Source: Leptodontidium sp. MPI-SDFR-AT-0119
Taxonomy: Eukaryota; Ascomycota; Leotiomycetes; Helotiales; Leptodontidiaceae
DNA: 64,000 nt
Direction of reading: 5' to 3'
Assembly (NCBI GenBank): GCA_020726505.1
Contig: JAHLEZ010000002.1
Span: 4,712,001 to 4,776,000 of the forward strand
In this document: positions 1 to 11,478 of the stretch, piece by piece
How the letters are laid out: every line of letters starts with the position of its first letter
Numbering within the stretch: the stretch's first letter is position 1
Notes under the pieces: model-generated
Seen by the model: the letters and a program-made list of their open reading frames with translations, nothing else
The model's database searches: none
What the model was told of the DNA's origin: nothing
Program-made: the position numbers and the translations under genes

Positions 1-1164
1 GCGCGGTTTGCACTCCTCTGCGCCAACAGGATGCATCATGATCTTGTTGGCATATTGTGGGGTGTTTGAAGCATATCCTTTGCTCCAGTCATAGCTGACT
101 GCGTAGGCGAAGATATCTCCCTTGGCGTCGAAAGCCGTTGCTGAGATCGTGCCTCCTGTGGCGGGGTATCCCTTAAGACGGTGCTTGGCGACTCCGTCCC
201 AGAAGTGGAATGTTCCGTCCGAACCGGCTGTGCTGAATGTGCCGTGGACTGGGTGGTAGGAGATGGCGTTTACGGAGTAGACGTTGGTCATGTTGTTTTG
301 TGGTGGGTCACGGTGGCATTTGAATGAGAAGTTCGAGCTGCATGAGAGTGTTAGTATAGTTTTGCTTGAAAAGGGATGTGAAGGCTTACCTGGCGTCCTT
401 CTCCTCAACATATTGGATAGCACATCTTCCTTCGATACTTCCAACCGCAAATCCGGTAGCGTCAGTGAAGCAGCTAACAACCCTGGTTTGCCACTTCAAC
501 GGACTCTGGAGTGTCTTGTAGAACTTCGTGGGGTCGCTGAGGTTGATGACATTGATATACCGATCTGCAGTTCCAACGACCAAAAGGTTCTTCTTCACAT
601 CCAAGGTATAGACTCGTTCTTGACACTGTACAGTCGCAACAGCTGTAGATTGGCGCAAGTCCCAGTACTTGATCGTCTTGTCCCAAGATCCAGTAACAAT
701 CATAGGCGCCGCAGCTCCAGGTGATGTGAAGTATTTGACGCAGCGAATGGGTTGATCGTGAGCAGCAACTTGGGTAGAGGTGTTGGTACCAGCTCCGAGA
801 TCGATTATGCGCGCAGCCTTGTCTGCTCCGGCTCCAACGACCTTTGTTCCATCCTACGGGCCGTTAGTATCCTGTATGTCTTCCAGAAATCACATCCTAT
901 ACTTACAGGAGCCCAGTCGCAGCTGAGAACGGGACCTTCGCAGTCAAAGAAAGCCTTTCCAGTGCTTCCTCCAGTCGAGTTGATCTCGTAGATCCTAACT
1001 TTCTTGTCCCAAGAAGCTACCGCCAGATGCATAGACTGCGAAGAGAAGGACAAGTCGGAAACACTGTCTTCGGGTGGAGAGCCTAGAGCTACATCGTGGG
1101 AGAGGTCGCCGAGGGTATTTGCTGCGGTGGTAGTTGTCGCCGCGGATCCAAAGATTCCTGCCAT
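1..1164 (-). CDS. RAE1: mRNA export factor Rae1/Gle2, WD40 protein (3' end cut by window edge)
   Basis: WD40 beta-propeller protein of the nuclear pore that binds the GLEBS motif of Nup98-type nucleoporins and supports poly(A)+ RNA export. Three exons are visible: 1164-907, 853-390 and 337-1, with introns at 854-906 (GTAAGT donor) and 338-389 (GTAAGC donor). The joined frame gives 353 open codons. The family hallmarks are WDKKVRIYEI, the block around VTGSWDKTIKYWDLR, the KNLLVVGTADRYINV strand, GSIEGRCAIQYVE and FKCHR. The frame runs off the left edge at ECKPR, the usual near-terminal residues of Rae1, so only a few residues should be missing. The start is the ATG at 1164 (MAGIFGSAA), followed by a short threonine-rich leader; the open frame continues upstream but with no better ATG. 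Family assignment is very secure; the exact C-terminus is not visible. Confidence 0.95.
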
Positions 1165-2930
1165 TTTGAAGGCCTTGCTAATGCGCAAATTCGAAGGGTC
1201 GGATAATGGCGTTGTTCCTCCAGTTCCAGTTTCTTTGGAAAGAAGAAGAGGAGTCTTGTTGTTTGTGCTGGAAGACCTTCCTTTCTCCAGCCGCCTGAGC
1301 TCTTTCAAGAAGTTCAACCTAGAAATCGCGAAGGCTGCATGCGGCTAAGCTGTCTGAGCGCGCTAAGGTGAACTAGCGCCACACTAGCAGAACCTCACTA
1401 CAAAAAATGATTTTGAAATCTTGGACGAGCTCTTCTTTCTTCCTTCTTCAACTTCTCGCTCAAAGAATCGCATTCGAAGCACACGCACAGAGAGGCCTCA
1501 ACGGGTCTCTCAGCTAGCAATAGCTGCTCTTGCTTTGGGAGAAAGTCCCCGGACACCCTTCATTTATGAAGGATTGCGGAAACGCGCCGCCATAGAAGCA
1601 ACATAGCGGCTTCTCTTCTACCAATTCTCTTCCACCTCCTCCACCCTCTTACCGCGCGTACCGCACTCTCACCGATCTCGGGTCCTTGGTCCCTAGCTGG
1701 GGAGACCACATGGATGAAGATACGAGTCCGAGCTCCTCGTGCTATGTTTCTCGGCCCTGAAGGACGTGGGCTTGTGGGAGGTATGAGGACTGTTCTTGGG
1801 GTGTTGGGGATGTTCTGGTCGTCGAGGTTTTTTCGTCGAGATTGATAGTTATGCGATTGCCTCTCTTGCTGCCTAGGTAGTGAGGGTGGTAACTCGATGG
1901 GGCTTATTCTTGATGCGAGAAGTTCACATTCCTTTTCTTTGGGTCCATAGCTTATGGAAAGCGGTGATGGCTACTGACGGTCGGAACTTACACTCTATCT
2001 CTCCTTGGGGAGACGGTTCTGGTTTGAGGTTGGTCTTTGCAGATGCTCTTTCGCAGGAGCTGGACCCCTTTTCCCTACTCTTCTATGATGAAACCCAATA
2101 CAACAGAGTCAAGCTCGGAATTGGAATCGTGTGAAAAGCGATTCCATTGCTGTCGACACATCAAAGTTATGGTTACTGAGAAGATCGAAACTCCCTGTTC
2201 ATTTCACCACAGTTTCATTCTTTATCATTTCATTTACGATTAGTCTTGAGGAATTGAGCAGGTTTTTAGTGTGGAAGCATGGAGTTCACTATGGAAAAGC
2301 CTGCGGCAGACTGGATTGGGAGGATTGAGAGCTTTCAGTGCATGGCGACATTGTTTTTGGGGGGTTCCAAACTCTGGTTAAGAGCCTAATATGCTATCCG
2401 ATAGTCAGCTAGCCGATTTATGCGCAATGTCATGAATGTGACGGTTGGGAGCGCCCAGAGCCTCATTTCCGGTATGCCAGCTAACCGAGCTTTACCGAGA
2501 TTAATTGGCCCCATGGCGCTCCCCCCCCCTTTTGTATATAGAGCTCTTTTCTCCTTACCTCCTTTCTTACCTAGTTATAAATTTTAAGGGACTCTTATTA
2601 TCTTTATATATCGTGTATTAATATGTAAGGCCGCTATTACACGTGATTACTGTCTTTATAAAGCAAGCGTCACATTATCTACAACTTTCTTTAACTCGTT
2701 TAGGAAGATAGTAAACATCCCCCCCCCCCTTTAATTCCCTTGTAAGCAGTTACTACGGAACTAGCTTGATATAAGGAAGACCTATACTAAAAATCTTTCT
2801 CCAACTCTTTACCTCACTTCGCATCTATGCCACCTCGACGGCTCAATAACTACCGAGAACGCTCTCTTTTGCGATACTCGAACCTTGTCGAAGAATGCGT
2901 TTGTTATATTATAACGGCGATAGCGATTTT
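1165..2930. other. Intergenic, no supported gene; two poly-C tracts
   Basis: No ORF here has coding character. From about 2380 the sequence becomes AT-rich and carries two runs of C, each followed by a T-rich stretch (around 2521 and 2720). They might be remains of an old repeat, but I see no terminal repeats or protein relic. Confidence 0.6.
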
Positions 2931-2934
2931 AGCT

Positions 2935-3131
2935 TGACCGAATTCTTTGAGAGCGATATACCCGTATGTTATACTTTCGCACAGATGGGGAGCGGAGAAG
3001 GTCACTTTTAAGAGCCATAATACAGTGGCGCCGATCCGTTATAGTAAATCGCCGCACATCGGGCCCCTTCTCGAGCAGCAGCTTGACGACTTCAAGTTGC
3101 CAGTTCTCAGAAGCCCCGTGGCGAGCAGCAG
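2935..3131 (-). pseudogene. Decayed ankyrin tail of the HET-ankyrin gene
   Basis: Directly after the TAG of the HET-ankyrin ORF, minus-strand translation still reads as ankyrin sequence. LLLA follows the stop in the same frame. After a small frame change, ENWQLEVVKLLLEKGPDV appears in another frame and runs on to a stop near 2936. The TAG stands where the other repeats have CAG (Q of QLLL), which fits a C-to-T change. The gene therefore once had more repeats and lost its 3' end by point mutation plus an indel. The truncated product may still be functional because repeat number in such proteins is naturally variable. Confidence 0.75.
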
Positions 3132-5312
3132 CTAGACGACAGCCTCATGCCCGTTCTCAGCCACCCACGACAGCGGCGTCCAGCCTTTATTATCCCTAAA
3201 CCAGAGCCTTGCCCCCTTCTTAAGCAACAGCTGGGCTATAGCTTCGTGCCTACCTGAAGCTGCCCACCACAGCGGCGTCCGGCCTTCGCTATCCTTGAAC
3301 TCGAAGTCGGCCCCCTTCTCGAGCAACAGCTGGACTATAGCTTCGTGCCCACTTAAAACTGCCCATAACAGCGGCGTCCGGCCTTCCTTATCCCTGAAAT
3401 CGAAGTCGGCCCCCTTCTCGAGCAACAGCTGGATTATAGCTTCGTGCCCACTTGAAGCTGCCCACGACAGCGGCGTCCGACCTTCGCTATCCCTGAACTC
3501 GAAGTCGGCCCCCTTCTCGAGTAACAGCTGGATTATAGCTTCGTGCCCACTCGAAGCTGCCCACGACAGCGGCGTCCGACCTTCGCTATCCCTGAACTCG
3601 AAGTCGGCCCCCTTCTCGAGTAACAGCTGGATTATGGCTTCGTACCCTTTTAAAACTGCCCACGACAGCGGCGTCCAGCCTTCGCTATCCTTGAACTCGA
3701 GCTCTGCCCCCTTCTCGAGCAATAGCTGGACTATGGCTTTGTATCCTTTAAAAGCTGCCCACCGCAGCGGCGTCCGGCCTTTCTTATCTTTGGACTCGAC
3801 CTCAGCCCCTTCCTTGAGCAACAGCTGGACTATAGCTTCGTGCCCACTTAAAACTGCCCATAACAGCGGCGTCCGGCCTTCATTATCTTTGGACTCGACC
3901 TCAGCCCCTTCCTTGAGCAACAATTGGACTATGGCTTCGTGTCCATTCTCAGTAGTATATGATAGCGGCGTGCGGCCACTGCTATCTTTCAAGTCGTGTT
4001 CGGCGCCTTTTTCGAGCAACAGCTTTACTACTGATTCGTGTCTGTTCTGGGCAGCTTGTGATAGCGACGTTTGACCATGAATATCCTCTAAATCGGCCTC
4101 AACCTCGCCCTTCTCGAGCAACAGCCGCACGACAGCATCGTGCCCGTTGCGGGCAGCCCGGTGCAGTGGTGTCTGACCCTCCTTATCCTTCGAATCTAGT
4201 TCCAATCTATCAGTCGCGAGCAGTAGCTCAACCATTGCCTCTTGCCCATTCTCGCATGCACTTCTGAGAACCGCGCTGCTTAATGAATCTAAACTCTGCA
4301 AGAATTCTGGTAACGTCCAGTGAAGAAACTTATAAAGTGACTGGTCTTGATCTGTATGGGATAGTAAAAATGAAGTAGTATCCCGAATGAGCTGCTGCAA
4401 CGACTTCGTGTAATCTGGAAGCAAAATATCGCGTAGATATGCATCCGACGATATACCTAGCAAGGCATAGATAATGTCTCGCTCGTCTGTTGCTTCACTT
4501 TCACGAAACTTCACTAACAGAGTGTGAAGGTTCCGCTGTTGCCCCCACCAAGACTCTTTGCGTGAGAGACCTGGCATTATATCTAGAACAGCCTGGGAGT
4601 GAGACTCGGCTTGTAATCCAATTATGGACGGAATTTGAGCGAAAGTCCGCGCTGAGACAGACCTGTTACCGCAGTGGACTGTAGCGACTCGAGCGTTAGC
4701 AATTTCTTGCAAAATCCAGATTCTCCGAAACCATGGTCGCCTTAACATTAGCTCCATTCCTTTACGCCACTTGTTGTTCTGATACGTATTTACGTCTCCT
4801 AACCCAGGTTGCGGATGCATCCAAAGTTGAGCCGAAAGCCTCCAGTCGCCTGTGACCTTGGTATTATTTTCCTGTAGTCGCTTTATAGAATCCATAATAA
4901 GATCGCTCTCTTGGGTACCCTCGCCTAACCAAATAACAACGCGTTCAGCCTCCTTGTATATATAACTCATGTGTTGAACTTGATGTCTTCGCTCTGCCAT
5001 GTTGTCCTGATCAATACAAATGGCGTCGATCCAGAGGAGTCGGTCCTCCTCTTCAAAACGTAGATGTTGAAGTGCCGCATGTAAATTTGAAGTAACATGC
5101 ATTATGCTGCCATTGACCGTGATCTGGGCTGCTTTTTCTGTGCTTCCCCATGAATATGATAAAGCATCATAAGGAATGCCATCTTCAGATTGATTAATCC
5201 ATCCCTCAAAAAGGTCGCATTGAATCTCATCGGTAAAGTTTGCTTTGAAAAGTCGGAGGAGTCGAACACTTGATCTATCGAGATCGATAGGTTTGTATCT
5301 ATATACGGCCAT
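3132..5312 (-). CDS. HET-domain protein with C-terminal ankyrin repeats
   Basis: Single-exon 726-residue protein. Residues about 45-190 form a HET domain: the YDALSYSWG motif, LWIDAICIDQ, and RRPWFRRIWILQE. HET domains occur in fungal heterokaryon-incompatibility and allorecognition proteins, where their activation leads to cell death. After a linker (about 190-350) come about eleven and a half ankyrin repeats of 33 residues with consensus GRTPLSWAxxxGHEAIxQLLLEKGA. Repeats 8 and 9 are nearly identical in sequence. I see no NACHT or NB-ARC ATPase (no P-loop) between the two parts, so this is a HET-ankyrin architecture rather than a full NLR-like one. The frame stops at TAG in the middle of a repeat, exactly where neighbouring repeats have a glutamine codon; see the adjoining remnant. 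The start ATG at 5312 gives MAVYRYKPIDL, a typical HET protein beginning. The ligand or partner is unknown. Confidence 0.93.
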   Translation of the reverse strand: MAVYRYKPIDLDRSSVRLLRLFKANFTDEIQCDLFEGWINQSEDGIPYDALSYSWGSTEKAAQITVNGSIMHVTSNLHAALQHLRFEEEDRLLWIDAICIDQDNMAERRHQVQHMSYIYKEAERVVIWLGEGTQESDLIMDSIKRLQENNTKVTGDWRLSAQLWMHPQPGLGDVNTYQNNKWRKGMELMLRRPWFRRIWILQEIANARVATVHCGNRSVSARTFAQIPSIIGLQAESHSQAVLDIMPGLSRKESWWGQQRNLHTLLVKFRESEATDERDIIYALLGISSDAYLRDILLPDYTKSLQQLIRDTTSFLLSHTDQDQSLYKFLHWTLPEFLQSLDSLSSAVLRSACENGQEAMVELLLATDRLELDSKDKEGQTPLHRAARNGHDAVVRLLLEKGEVEADLEDIHGQTSLSQAAQNRHESVVKLLLEKGAEHDLKDSSGRTPLSYTTENGHEAIVQLLLKEGAEVESKDNEGRTPLLWAVLSGHEAIVQLLLKEGAEVESKDKKGRTPLRWAAFKGYKAIVQLLLEKGAELEFKDSEGWTPLSWAVLKGYEAIIQLLLEKGADFEFRDSEGRTPLSWAASSGHEAIIQLLLEKGADFEFRDSEGRTPLSWAASSGHEAIIQLLLEKGADFDFRDKEGRTPLLWAVLSGHEAIVQLLLEKGADFEFKDSEGRTPLWWAASGRHEAIAQLLLKKGARLWFRDNKGWTPLSWVAENGHEAVV
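3230..4160. repeat. 99-bp tandem repeats encoding ankyrin units
   Basis: About nine consecutive 99-bp units lie inside the HET-ankyrin gene. Several are nearly identical at the nucleotide level (for example those beginning around 3380, 3480 and 3580). High DNA identity between units, not only protein similarity, implies recent unequal exchange or conversion. Confidence 0.85.
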
Positions 5313-6864
5313 CTTTATTTTTCTGAAGGAGAATATTAGACAAATCCTGGCTTAGTGTGACCATAGGTTCTTAGTTGCACTAACCGCAGTCTCATCGATA
5401 ATGTTAAGCGCAATGTTGTGTTAAAATAGGAGAAAATGGTCAAAGGATGGAAGAGTGTCGCCAGGGTCGGGACTTGTCGTCAGCGGGTCAGCTTCACGAG
5501 GCTGACTTTGACGCCAGTTAAGCAGAATTTCGGCGGATGATTTGGGCCCTAACGTCAATCTGGTTCCATTAGTTTAGCTCGCTCGAGGGACGTCTCGACC
5601 AATTTCCTCAGCCTCACCTCCTTTATAATGAAGTCGAGTTCTCAATATTGTGCAAGAAGGGATTCCGCTGCAGGAAACTCGTTAAAAAGCGAGATATAGT
5701 CAATGAGGGACGTTGCGACTTCGTTCTCCTGTACATACGAGAAAGCACGTAAGAGAAGTGAAGAATGAACGATGACTGCCTTGCTGGCTTCGAAGATATA
5801 TCGTCCGACTCAGCCTCACAGGGCTGAATCTAACGCTTCTAGGCTTGACACGACAAGCGGGTCAGTGCGCTAGCAATTGCACATAATCGTGCACCTGTTG
5901 TATTCCGTCTATGCAGGCGAGTATCTGGGTCTTCCAGAGCCTAGCATCAAATCCATCAATTCACTAGACGTGGCCACTAACTTTAATCAAATTCAAAGAG
6001 GGTCGAAACTTTTGACAGGGTAGCACGTGGCAGTGAATCGGAAACAACGTGATTGCAGAAACCGGGACACATCTGTTAGTGACACAATGATTTGCGTAAG
6101 TGGTATTGACATGGCCTGTTGTGCCCAATGCTGTAAATAATCGTGTGGAGTTTAAGGTTTGATTGGAGGTACCAACCAGCGCGCCGACACTCTATGAATT
6201 TGCGCCACACGACAGCCACAAGGCTAGCGATGACTTCTCAGGAGTTCCAAAGGACTCAGAGTTCGGATAAAATTAGTTTATAAATTCGACAACGATAAAA
6301 GCTTAATAGTAGTGCTATGGTAGAGGAGTCTTATTACGCTATGAAATAAGGCTCTGCGCAAACTAGGCGCGACGACAATGATGCGAAAATATTTTTCCAG
6401 GTAGCTGGGTTAGGAGTATTCAGGAGTGGTCACAATATAGGACTGATATAAAACATTAGGAACTTTTGATGTTTACACGGAGTCTAAATTGCTTGAAGTG
6501 AAAGTACCTATCATTTTTCTCCTCACGGAGGGTTTCTCGCCGCGCAGGGATCGATGTTTATATCCTTATGATTCATCTCTTTCTGCCACATTTGTTCCTC
6601 CCATGACTCTTTATCCCACATCACGTAATACCACATCTCTTTCACACCCTCAAACTTATTCTTGTAGCCTCGATCTAATAATTTCCTCGAAGCCAACCAA
6701 GTATCTGATTATTGCTTATATTACAATATATGAAATTGAGCATAAAGATGCAAAGCTATTCTAACCCTTCCTAGCCAACCCACCCATCCATCATGTCATC
6801 ATAAACACCATAAGTCATGCAGCCTTCACAGAACCTAAACTCCAGACTTTCCTTCACATAAGCC
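5313..6864. other. Intergenic, no supported gene
   Basis: Contains the promoter of the HET-ankyrin gene at its left end and the 3' flank of the next minus-strand gene at its right end. I see no coding exon, RNA gene or clear repeat. Confidence 0.6.
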
Positions 6865-8287
6865 CTACATCAAGCCACCCAAAACGACCTTCCCAACACC
6901 AGCAACTTCACTCTTAACCCCACCCCTACTACTATCCTCAAACTCCTTCACAACACCCTGCACAATAATCTTCCTCACCCTCGAATCGGCCTTCGTGAAC
7001 ATCTCCGCCACGACTGGAGTACACTCCCTCGGACTCCCCACCAGACTCATCAGCTTCGTATAGCAGTCAATCAGCACATCACACAGCGTCGCGAACGTCT
7101 CATAGAAATCCGGATCAAAAGGTAAACTCGGCGTCAAGAGATGCGTATACTCCTCTCCAGGCAACAAATCATTCTCACTGATCGGGAATGACGAGTTCGC
7201 CGTCCCAGACGACGTACCCCCGTTCGTGGATTTCGAATCAAACGAGTCGTTTCCGAGAGGTAGACCTATCTCCGCTGCAGAACTCGTCCGTCTCCCCTTT
7301 CCTGCTGTGCCGGTCGCGCGCTTGAACATCTGGGGAAACCGACCGCGAGAGAGGGACGTCGATCCATCGGGTGGGTGTACCTGTTGGAAGGACTCGAACT
7401 CCGCGAGTAGTGCGTTTAACGTCTTGAGGAACTCAGTCGGGTTCGAGGAGTTCAGGTCGAGGACTGTAGGGAGGGAGAGGCCCAGGAGGAGGTAGTTTAT
7501 TGCGCGGCGGGCGAGTTTGCGAGATTCGAAATAGGGCATCCGCTGCAGGTCTGGTTTGTTGAACAGGAGTGTGTTGAACCAATATACTCTTCCTTCATGT
7601 CTGTCGTTGCCCATTAGTGACTTTCCCGTCTCAATCATTTTGAGGAAATACATACGCTTTCCTCAGGTAGTCTAACGTAGATATCCGCTTTGAAGACGTC
7701 TCTTGTATATGTTGGTATGTGATTGTTTCTAACGTCGGACTCGGAGGTGGTATGGTCGTCGTCGAGGATTGATATCCTGTCCCTGGTCTGGCCAGCATAT
7801 TTGCAAACGGGGTCGTGGAAGAGAATGATTCCGTTCCAGAGGAGGGAGTGGCAGCTTCGGCGATAGCTGCAACCTTCTGAAAACTGTCTGCAGACTTGGG
7901 CTGATGTTCTGCTTCCCACGGCGGTCCTAGATTGGTTGGAAGAGGATTCTCTTCTTGTATATTCTGCACCTCCCTGTGCTGCGCAGCAGACGAGCGGGCG
8001 CGTCGTTCTGGAGAGAGCGTGCTGGCTGTCGTGGGGTTGTTGCGTCCTCGATGCGATTTCCCCGTAATAGCGGATATCGAAGCTTTGCGATTGAAGGTTG
8101 GAGTCTTGGAAGCGAATGAACTGAAGGCAGACTCGCTGGTCGAAGAAGATAACCCTCCACTTGTGCTCGGCCTGGTCAACGTCGATGTCTTGCTGCTGCT
8201 ACTGTTGCTGCTACTGCCGCCCCAAATGTTGCCCCCTTTGAACAGACCTCCTCCGCCGGTCGACGTCGAGGCCGTGGATCTATGCAT
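6865..8287 (-). CDS. Conserved fungal protein of unknown function
   Basis: Two exons (8287-7656 and 7600-6865) joined over a 55-nt intron with GTATGT donor, an ACTAAT branch and a CAG acceptor, giving 455 residues. Splicing restores the conserved-looking junction STLDYLRKA-HEGRVYWFNTLLF; unspliced, the two halves lie in different frames. Residues 1-150 are Ser/Thr-rich and disordered (TGGGGLFKGG, polyserine). The C-terminal half looks folded: PYFESRKLARRAINYLLLGLSLPTVL, LKTLNALLAEFES, and a terminal block with PSLPFDPDFYETFATLCDVLIDCYTKLMSL. No enzyme motif or membrane segment is visible. I believe it belongs to a widespread fungal family but cannot name a function. The coding strand is C-rich at the start of exon 2 and G-rich at its end. 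Confidence 0.85.
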
Positions 8288-9096
8288 CTTCGAGCAGGGG
8301 TAGCGGGTAATTTCACAACCTTCCTCCCTGGGACATCTCGAACCTCACTCTTTCTTCTGACGAAAAGACTCGAAGTTGATAGGAAGGAAGAATAAAGCAC
8401 TTTTTTGATCTCCTTCCTCTCTCCCCGAGGAAATCCACATCGAACGAGGATCGGCCTGCTAAATTAATTGGATTAAAAAACCGTCCCTCTATCGGTCCCA
8501 GGTATCTGGTCAACAGCCCCTCATAAAAAGTCGCAAGTAGATTGGTTTTGGCTGGGTAAGTTGGTGATGGGATGTGCACAACTCTTCACCAAGTGTGGGG
8601 TCATGAAGGGAGGGAAGGAGGGAGATACATATGGCATCTGCTGGCTATATCTGCGCATCAATTATGAACCTAATAGGCGCCAAATAGGTACGGTACAGTC
8701 CATCTATCACATCCAGCCCTACCCCTTCCTCGTCTTCGAAACGGATGGATGTTCCAATCCAGGGGTTGCACATCCAGGTCCTCCACTCACCGACAACCTC
8801 GGAAGACCCCTGAAGCCACAACCACAAGTTGCTTACAGTACAGTAGCAGGGGAAGGACTTACGAATCGCAGGCATGATCAGCCCAACCTTGTCACAGGAA
8901 AGACAGCGGTCTGAACTGCTAGACTGCAAAGGGCGGCGGTGAGGATGCCCCGCGATAGTGGGAAATAAAGTACGTTGTGGCGTACGGGCTTCTTCCTTGT
9001 GTGCAAGTACTTTGAGCTCGAGGCACTCCGTAGATAGGAAAAGCCAACAAGCCATTAAGTCTCTCTCTTTACTTTCGTCTATCAGCATCAACAGCT
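8288..9096. promoter_or_regulatory. Divergent intergenic region between the conserved protein and ECT1
   Basis: About 0.8 kb separating two genes transcribed away from each other, so it must contain both promoters. No ORF in it has coding character. I could not define individual sites. Confidence 0.5.
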
Positions 9097-10701
9097 ATGA
9101 GCAGCTCCAAACTCGAAGAAGGTGGTCCACCAGGCGAGGCAGCGCCAGAGATCCTGGATGGCCGCATCTGGGTTGACGGATGCTGGGACTTCTTCCACCA
9201 TGGTGCGTGAGGTCGCATTCAGTCTCCATGGAGAAGATGAACATACTTGCATTTTGATATTGATACTGATACATGCTACCTAGGCCATGCGGGCGCCATG
9301 CTCCAAGCCCGACAGCTGGGCACAGAGCTCTACGTGGGCATCCATTCCGACGAATCGATTCTGGAGAACAAGGGACCGACTGTTATGACTTTGGAAGAAC
9401 GGTAATACTACCAAAACCCTACCAATCCGAATCCATATCCATATCCGAGATTTCAGCAAGAATATAACAGAGCTGACTCTACTTCTACTCCCAGAATTGC
9501 GGCAGTCGATGCTTGTAGATGGGTCACCCAATCCGTTCCATATGCGCCATACGTTACCTCTTTACCATGGATCTCGCATTACGGATGCAAATACGTTGTC
9601 CACGGCGATGACATCACATCCGACAGCAGCGGCGAAGACTGCTACCGCTTCGTCAAAGCCGCCGGAAGATTCAAGGTCGTAAAACGCACACCCAGTATCT
9701 CCACCACCGACCTCGTCGGCCGGATGCTCCTCTGCACACGCACGCACTTCATAAAATCACTCACGAAACTCCTCGCAGGGGAAGAAGGCCATGGGACGAC
9801 CGAGGAGAAAAAAGCAACCGGTGCGGATATGACGGAGAGGATGCGCTTGTATGCTACGGACGAGACGGGCTTACATCCCGGTTCTAGCGTGTGGTTCTGG
9901 ACGGCTTCAATTGAAGCCCGGGAGACGGATACGGAGGAGGAGAAGGGTGTTTTCAGCTGCCTCAGTCAAGGGTCGCAGCCGAAGCCCGGGCAGAGAGTTG
10001 TCTATGTGGATGGGGGATTCGACCTCTTCTCTTCCGGACATATTGAGTTCCTTCGACAGGTTATTAAGGCTGAGGAGAAGCTTGGAAGCGAGGAAGGGTG
10101 GTATAGTAAAGAAGCTGTGGAAGAAAGAGTTGGAAAAGGTGCTGATTATGGCCCTGTCTTTGTGATTGCCGGTGTCCATGATGATGAGGTTATCAATCAC
10201 TGGAAAGGGGTCAATTACCCTATCATGAATATCTACGAGCGAGGCTTGTGTGTTTTGCAATGCAAGGTAAGTCGCTTTCTCACCACCTATCAAAACTAGC
10301 AAAAACAAACCAAGTACTATGGAAATCAACAAAGCTAACCGAGCCGAACTCAACAGTACATCAACTCTGTCATCTTCGGCGCTCCCTTCAGCCCAACACG
10401 CTCCTACCTAACCTCCACGCCGTGGGGCACACCCGATGCGGTCTACCACGGCCCAACGAGCTTCATGCCACTAACCTACGACCCATACACGGCGCCCAAG
10501 GAAATGGGCATCTACAGGGAGATTGGCAAGCATGACTTCGCGGCCGTGAACGCCGGACAGATCGTGCAGCGTATTCTGAAGAGTAGGGATATGTATGAGG
10601 AGAGGCAGCGCGTGAAGGGCGTGAAGGGGATTGGGGAGGAAGCTACGAGAACGAGAGAGAAGCTGGAGGAGGAACAGAGGAAGAGGGAGGAGAAGTCGTA
10701 G
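9097..10701 (+). CDS. ECT1: Ethanolamine-phosphate cytidylyltransferase
   Basis: Makes CDP-ethanolamine from CTP and phosphoethanolamine, the rate-setting step of the Kennedy pathway to phosphatidylethanolamine. Four exons (9097-9202, 9284-9401, 9495-10266, 10357-10701) give 446 residues, matching the two-domain family. Domain 1 carries the nucleotidyltransferase signature HHGHAG, split by intron 1, and the RTxxISTTDLVGRML block. Domain 2 starts near VYVDGGFDLFSSGHIEFL. In domain 2 the canonical HxGH reads SSGH, so the first histidine is missing; in this family the second domain is known to be degenerate or differently tuned. It ends with GAPFSPTRSYL and a charged coiled tail rich in E, K and R. 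The start ATG at 9097 gives MSSSKLEEGG just before DGRIWVDGCWDFFHHGH. Intron acceptors are TAG, CAG and CAG. Confidence 0.95.
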
Positions 10702-11478
10702 GGAAATATTGGGACGTGGTGCTGCGAAGTGAAGTGGAGAGAGGAGAGGAGAGGGGAACGAGAAAAGTGTTTATTGAATACGATGGAATGGGGTGGCATT
10801 GGATAGAGGGTTGGGTCTATATATTAGCGTGCTACATGCATTTCTTCGGCGTTCAACACGTGCGAGGACGATACCTTGGTATTCTTTGGGGGTTTGGATA
10901 GATTATAGAATCGATTACTAGAATTGGTTTAATCGTAATGAGATTGGAATATTGACATTCGTCTCGCTTAGCTAGACGGACCCCTTTATGGAGGTATTTC
11001 GAAGTGACTGAGGGAGCGTGCATACACGTTAGGTGGCCGCTGCATTTTACCTTCATTGACTTATACCTCGCTCCTTGAGTACTTGGGCAGAGAGATGATA
11101 CATGTTTATGACGATTGCAGTTGGAAAGTCGCTGAACATTCTTGTCCATAGGATGCAACGTTTGAGCAAGTACCACAAATGAGAAAAGCAATATCTAGAA
11201 GCAAACTGCAGACCAGTGTAATAGAGAGTTGTGCTGACTTCAGCGAATCGAAGTTGAAGGTCCTATAAATGTCGCCAACAGCGAATCTCGAGAGTAGTGT
11301 CAAAATCATGTATACATTTCAACAATGCAAACGCCGCGGCATAGAGTAAACCTCATCCCAGCCGAATGTATGCATAGGCACTCCGACCTCTCCCCCCAAA
11401 CCAACCCTCTACCACGAACGCCAACCAGCCAATCCCTCCCCAAAGACCAAAGGCAAGAGTGAGAACAAAGGCAAACAA
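10702..11478. other. Convergent intergenic region
   Basis: 3' flanks of ECT1 (plus) and DRE2 (minus). No coding signal or RNA gene seen. Confidence 0.6.

Noticed and set aside
2521..2735. Two poly-C tracts as ends of a transposon
   Set aside because: Same orientation with no target duplication, terminal inverted repeats or coding relic between them.
3295..4074. Long plus-strand repetitive ORF (about 259 codons)
   Set aside because: It is the antisense shadow of the 99-bp ankyrin repeats; the period is a multiple of three, so any stop-free frame in one unit stays open in all.
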